Part shown: one piece after another, positions 6,182-9,359 of the stretch
Position numbering within the stretch: the stretch's first letter is position 1
Layout: every line of letters begins with the position of its first letter
NCBI GenBank assembly: GCA_039815945.1
Contig: JBCBYI010000165.1
Coordinates: 1-9,359 of the forward strand
Length of the DNA stretch: 9,359 nucleotides
Direction of reading: 5' to 3'
Source of the DNA: UBA11606 sp039815945
GTDB lineage: Bacteria > Actinomycetota > Acidimicrobiia > Acidimicrobiales > Aldehydirespiratoraceae
Translations under genes and position numbers: made by a program
Notes under the pieces: model-generated
What the model saw: only the letters and a program-made list of their open reading frames with translations
Told to the model about the DNA's origin: nothing
The model's database searches: none

Positions 6182-7468
6182 GTCCTCGATGCGCTTGCGC
6201 TGGCCCCGCATGAGGGCGACGGCGCCGGCGGACGCCCGGCCCGGGAAGGCGACGAAGGTGCGTTGCGTCTCGGGCGAGTCGGCGACCAGGATCCGCCAGG
6301 CGAGGTAGACCGCGATCGCGACGTTGCCCGCCGCCATGCACCAGAAGTACGCGACCGGCGAGGTCGCACCGATGACGACCGTGGCGACGAGCGGCCCGAC
6401 GAGGGCACCGACGCCGTTGACCCGGACCAGCAACGCCGAGCCGGACGTGAGCTTCGACGTCGGCAACCAGTCGGCGGTGAAGGCGATCGTCAACGAATAG
6501 ATCGGGAACGTCACGGCGCCGAGGACGGTCATGAGCCCAACCGCCGCCCAGCTACCCTCGGGTACTCCCGCCAAGGCCGCACAGACGCCGACCGCGATCA
6601 CGGCGACCACCAGGATCACACCGCGGCGCGAAACCCGGTCGGAGACGTAGCCGATCGGCCACTGTAGGAGCATCGAGCCGAAGAGCGGCGCGGCGAGGAA
6701 GACCGCGAGTCGCGAGTCGGGCACGTCGACCGCCACTGCGTACACCGCGCCGAGACCGAGCAGCACCCCGACCGTCGCCCCGTTGAAGAACGCGGTGAAG
6801 ATGCCGGTCGGCACGATGTCGGCGAGCTCCCGCAGCGACATGCGCTCGGGAACCACGAGCGGCGGGTTGCTCGACGCCGACAGCACGACGGGGATCAGAG
6901 ACGCCGACACGAGCACGGAAGCGAGCAGGAAGAGCTTCACGCCGTCGGGGTCGGCCACATCGAGAAGGAACTGGCCGATCGTCATGCCGCCCATCGTGAC
7001 GATCATGTACATCGACAGGAGCCGGCCCCTGGTCTTGTTGGTCGCGAGGTCGTTGAGCCACGACTCCTCGGTCACGTACAGCCCGGCCATACAGAGGCCT
7101 GTGACGAAGCGCATGAGGCCCCAGGTGATCGGATCGATGAAGAGCGCATGGATCAGCACCGCGGTCGACGCCATCGAGGCGAGGCCGGCGAAAACCCGGA
7201 TGTGGCCGACGTTGGCGATCAGGCTCTCGGCGACGCGGCTCCCGAAGAGGAAGCCGGCGAAGTACGCGGCCATGACGAAACTGGCGACGGTGACCGAGAA
7301 TCCCTCGGTCTCGGACCGCACACCGATGAGTGAACCCTGGAGGCCGTTGCCGGCCATCAGGAGGAGGATGCCGAAGAACAACGCCCGGGCGGCGCCCGTC
7401 GGGTTGTCCTCGATGAACGGGCCACCCTCGATGATCTCCTCATCCGGGTGGAGCGTGTGCTCGGCCAC
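6173..7468 (-). CDS. Major facilitator superfamily transporter, YcaD-like
   Basis: This 431-residue inner-membrane protein has alternating hydrophobic segments consistent with 12 helices, beginning near residue 28 (ALFFGILLLMAG). A family-like stretch at 134-152 (EESWLND, then RGRLLSM) and the GxxSDRxxRR loop at 273-282 (GYVSDRVSRR) between the two halves fit MFS carriers annotated as YcaD-like. The cytoplasmic N-terminus (1-25) is acidic and the last residues are RKRIEDDG. The start is uncertain. GTG at 7468 is preferred because GGGAG (complement of 7479-7483) lies 10 nt upstream. A longer GTG start at 7516 would add 16 residues but has no convincing ribosome site. The gene converges on the methyltransfer operon, so co-transcription with it is excluded. 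The substrate is unknown, and nothing ties it directly to the methylated amine or to the folate gene on its other side. Confidence 0.85.
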   Translation of the reverse strand: MAEHTLHPDEEIIEGGPFIEDNPTGAARALFFGILLLMAGNGLQGSLIGVRSETEGFSVTVASFVMAAYFAGFLFGSRVAESLIANVGHIRVFAGLASMASTAVLIHALFIDPITWGLMRFVTGLCMAGLYVTEESWLNDLATNKTRGRLLSMYMIVTMGGMTIGQFLLDVADPDGVKLFLLASVLVSASLIPVVLSASSNPPLVVPERMSLRELADIVPTGIFTAFFNGATVGVLLGLGAVYAVAVDVPDSRLAVFLAAPLFGSMLLQWPIGYVSDRVSRRGVILVVAVIAVGVCAALAGVPEGSWAAVGLMTVLGAVTFPIYSLTIAFTADWLPTSKLTSGSALLVRVNGVGALVGPLVATVVIGATSPVAYFWCMAAGNVAIAVYLAWRILVADSPETQRTFVAFPGRASAGAVALMRGQRKRIEDDG

Positions 7469-7560
7469 TGCTGTGCTACTCCCGGCAGAGGCGAACCCCT
7501 GGCCAGACCGCCGCACCCCACGGCGGCACCGAGGCGAACGCTACCGGGCATACTGCCTGC
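7469..7560. promoter_or_regulatory. Divergent intergenic region between the MFS gene and pabB-pabC
   Basis: These 92 bp must hold the promoters of both outward-facing genes. CATACT at 7549-7554 matches the -10 consensus at four of six positions and ends 6 nt before the ATG at 7561. No Shine-Dalgarno sequence precedes that ATG, so transcription probably starts at the ATG itself (leaderless). No -35 box is evident. The region also has a 6-bp GC hairpin (CCGCCG 7508-7513 with CGGCGG 7521-7526). It also has a 9-bp direct repeat, GAGGCGAAC at 7488-7496 and 7531-7539, which could be an operator but may be chance. Confidence 0.5.
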
Positions 7561-9330
7561 ATGTCACTGGAACGGGCGGTCCTCCGTCACCCTGTCGACG
7601 GGGTGCGGGAATGGCTCGCGTTCGACGATCCGGTCGACTCGTGGGAGGCCGACGAACTCGACGACGTGCGCGGCGTCCTCGACGCGGCCGAAGCGGCCAA
7701 CCGGCGAGGGCTGTGGGTCGTCGGCATGGTCAGCTACGACGCCGGACCCGCGTTCGATCCGGCCCTGCGCTCACTGCGGGCGGAGGACGTCCCGCTGGCG
7801 TCGTTCGCCGCGTTCGAACGCCCGACCACCGCGAAGCTTCCCTCGGGTGACGACTTCGAGATCGGCCGGTGGGAGGCCACGCGGGTCCGCCGTGAGTACG
7901 AGGCCGACATCCGGCGCGTGAAGGAACTGATCGCCAAGGGCGAGACCTACCAGGTCAACTACACGATGCGGCTCGAAGCCGACTTTGACGGCGACCCGCT
8001 CGGCTTCTTCGCCGCCATGGCTCGGGCGCAGCGCAACGCCGACCATCTGGCCTACCTCGACTTCGGCGATCGGGCGGCCTGTTCGGCGTCGCCGGAGCTC
8101 TTCATCCGTCGCCAGGGCCGAACCCTCGAGAGCCGTCCGATGAAGGGCACCCGACCTCGCCACCCCGATCCGGTCAACGACGACGACATCGTGCGGGAAC
8201 TACTCGAGAGCGAGAAGGACCGGGCCGAGAACACGATGATCGTCGACATGGTCCGCAACGACCTGGGGCGGGTCGGCGACATCGGTTCGCTCAAGACCAC
8301 CGCGCTGCACACCGTCGAGAGCTACTCGACCGTGCACCAGCTCACGTCCACGGTCGAGGTGCAGACCGACGCCGGGCTGTTCGACGTCTTCGCCGCCACC
8401 TTTCCGGGCGCGTCGATCACCGGCGCCCCGAAGGTCAACACGGCGGGCTTCATCGCCGACCTGGAGCGCACCCCCCGAGGGCTCTACACCGGGGCGATCG
8501 GCGCCATCCCGCCCAACGGCGACTTCGAGTTCAACATCGCGATCCGCACCGCCTGGGTGAACACCAACCTCGGGCGGGCCACCTACGGGGTCGGCGGTGG
8601 CGTCGTGTGGGATTCCGATCCGACCGGCGAGTGGAATGAAGCCCACGACAAGGCTCGGGTGCTGTATCGCGCCGACCGTCCGTTCCGGCTGCTGGAGACG
8701 ATCGCCTGGACGCCCGACGAGGGCGCTGGGCTGCTCGACCGCCACCTCGAACGACTCGCGCTCGCCGCGACCCACTTCGGTTTCGACGTCGAGCCCGACG
8801 AGGTGCGGGCGGAGATCGAGGCGTTCACCGCGGACGAGCCCCAGGTGATCCGGGTCCTCGTCGGGTTGGGGGGCACCGTCGAACTCCAACCGCGGGCGAT
8901 GCCGGTGCTCGACCCCGATCCGGTCGTCGTGTTCGACACCCGACCGATCGACCGCGGCGACGAGTTTCTGCGCCACAAGACGACCCGCCGCGATCGCTAC
9001 GACGAAGCCCGCGAACGGTTCCCCGGGGCCTACGACGTCCTGTTGTGGAACCGGCTGGGGCAGCTCTGCGAGTCGACCATCGCGAACCTGGTGATCGAGA
9101 TCGACGGCGAACGCCGCACGCCACCGGTCGACGCCGGGCTGTTGCCGGGCACGATGCGGGGGGAGCTGATCGAGTCGGGCGAGATCGTCGAGGCGACCAT
9201 CAGTTACGACGACCTGCGTGAGGCCGACCGAGTGTGGCTGGTCAACTCGGTACGAGGCTGGGTCGAAGTCGACGTCGACCACGCCTCCGCCCCTGGCCGC
9301 CTCGCCGCAGCCAGCGCCTACCGCAACTGA
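7561..9330 (+). CDS. pabB: Fused aminodeoxychorismate synthase component I / aminodeoxychorismate lyase (PabB-PabC)
   Basis: This 589-residue bifunctional cytosolic enzyme makes p-aminobenzoate for folate. The N-terminal part (about 1-372) is a chorismate-binding domain. YQVNYTMRL (130-138), SRPMKGTRPR (191-200), ENTMIVDMVRNDLGR (223-237), PGASITGAPK (282-291) and YGVGGGVVWDS (342-352) are its signatures. The Lys in PMKGT (K195) marks PabB; anthranilate synthase TrpE has Ala there. The C-terminal part (about 375-589) is a class IV PLP aminotransferase fold. HLERL (395-399), the PLP lysine K473 in HKTTRRDRY, ESTIANL (504-510) and LLPGTMRGE (527-535) identify 4-amino-4-deoxychorismate lyase. 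The PabB part is shorter at its N-terminus than the ~450-residue E. coli protein. The glutamine amidotransferase PabA is not in the window and must be supplied from elsewhere. The start ATG has no ribosome site but sits just after a -10-like box. No in-window partner lies downstream. Confidence 0.93.
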   Translation: MSLERAVLRHPVDGVREWLAFDDPVDSWEADELDDVRGVLDAAEAANRRGLWVVGMVSYDAGPAFDPALRSLRAEDVPLASFAAFERPTTAKLPSGDDFEIGRWEATRVRREYEADIRRVKELIAKGETYQVNYTMRLEADFDGDPLGFFAAMARAQRNADHLAYLDFGDRAACSASPELFIRRQGRTLESRPMKGTRPRHPDPVNDDDIVRELLESEKDRAENTMIVDMVRNDLGRVGDIGSLKTTALHTVESYSTVHQLTSTVEVQTDAGLFDVFAATFPGASITGAPKVNTAGFIADLERTPRGLYTGAIGAIPPNGDFEFNIAIRTAWVNTNLGRATYGVGGGVVWDSDPTGEWNEAHDKARVLYRADRPFRLLETIAWTPDEGAGLLDRHLERLALAATHFGFDVEPDEVRAEIEAFTADEPQVIRVLVGLGGTVELQPRAMPVLDPDPVVVFDTRPIDRGDEFLRHKTTRRDRYDEARERFPGAYDVLLWNRLGQLCESTIANLVIEIDGERRTPPVDAGLLPGTMRGELIESGEIVEATISYDDLREADRVWLVNSVRGWVEVDVDHASAPGRLAAASAYRN

Positions 9331-9340
9331 GTTGGCGACA

Positions 9341-9359
9341 CTTCGTACCTGGTACGAAG
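9341..9359. repeat. Perfect 9+1+9 palindrome at the window end
   Basis: CTTCGTACC and GGTACGAAG are exact reverse complements separated by a single T, starting 10 bp after the pabB-pabC stop. The window ends on the last base of the palindrome, so the full symmetric unit may be longer. With a one-base centre it cannot form a normal hairpin loop unless a few central pairs open. It could be a terminator, a dimeric regulator's operator, or a copy of a dispersed palindromic repeat. The sequence alone does not decide. Confidence 0.55.

Noticed and set aside
6783..7850. + strand open frame of 355 codons opposite the MFS gene
   Set aside because: It crosses from the antisense of a membrane protein into a wrong frame of pabB, with a basic, motif-free product.
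1..9359. CRISPR arrays, tRNA or rRNA genes, transposases, phage genes
   Set aside because: No regularly spaced repeats, cloverleaf-forming segments, ribosomal RNA motifs or recombinase signatures were seen on either strand.

Overview
This window reads as chromosomal DNA of a high-GC bacterium. Codon third positions are strongly G/C, genes are tightly packed with ATGA overlaps, and one promoter looks leaderless. I infer an actinobacterium, possibly of the Acidimicrobiia type, but the sequence has no marker that settles the taxon.

Positions 3-6157 (+ strand) form one compact operon, entered mid-gene on the left. The order is: the 3' end of a DUF1638 gene; a small protein of the misleadingly named 'Virulence_fact' family; a pterin-binding methyltetrahydrofolate:corrinoid methyltransferase; a RACo-type [2Fe-2S]/ASKHA protein that reactivates corrinoids; an MttB-superfamily methylamine methyltransferase without an in-frame amber codon; and a 3-hydroxyisobutyrate-dehydrogenase-like oxidoreductase. 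Together they look like a corrinoid-dependent demethylation pathway. The MttB protein would take a methyl group from a quaternary or tertiary amine and pass it to a corrinoid protein. The pterin enzyme would move it to tetrahydrofolate, and the RACo protein would re-reduce corrinoid oxidised to Co(II). The dehydrogenase may act on the demethylated product. No corrinoid carrier protein is encoded in the window; it is probably upstream. The substrate cannot be read from the sequence.

Four consecutive proteins of this operon carry Arg- or Arg/Gly-rich terminal segments. Those of the pterin methyltransferase (C-terminus) and the MttB protein (N-terminus) are nearly the same and share a 13-bp DNA match in the same frame.

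Positions 6173-7468 (- strand) hold an MFS transporter of the YcaD-like type, converging on the operon. The 15-bp gap and its flanks hold two adjacent hairpins. Positions 7469-7560 are a divergent intergenic region with a possible leaderless promoter. Positions 7561-9330 (+) hold a fused aminodeoxychorismate synthase component I / aminodeoxychorismate lyase (PabB-PabC) for the p-aminobenzoate branch of folate synthesis. The window ends in a perfect 9+1+9 palindrome just after that gene.
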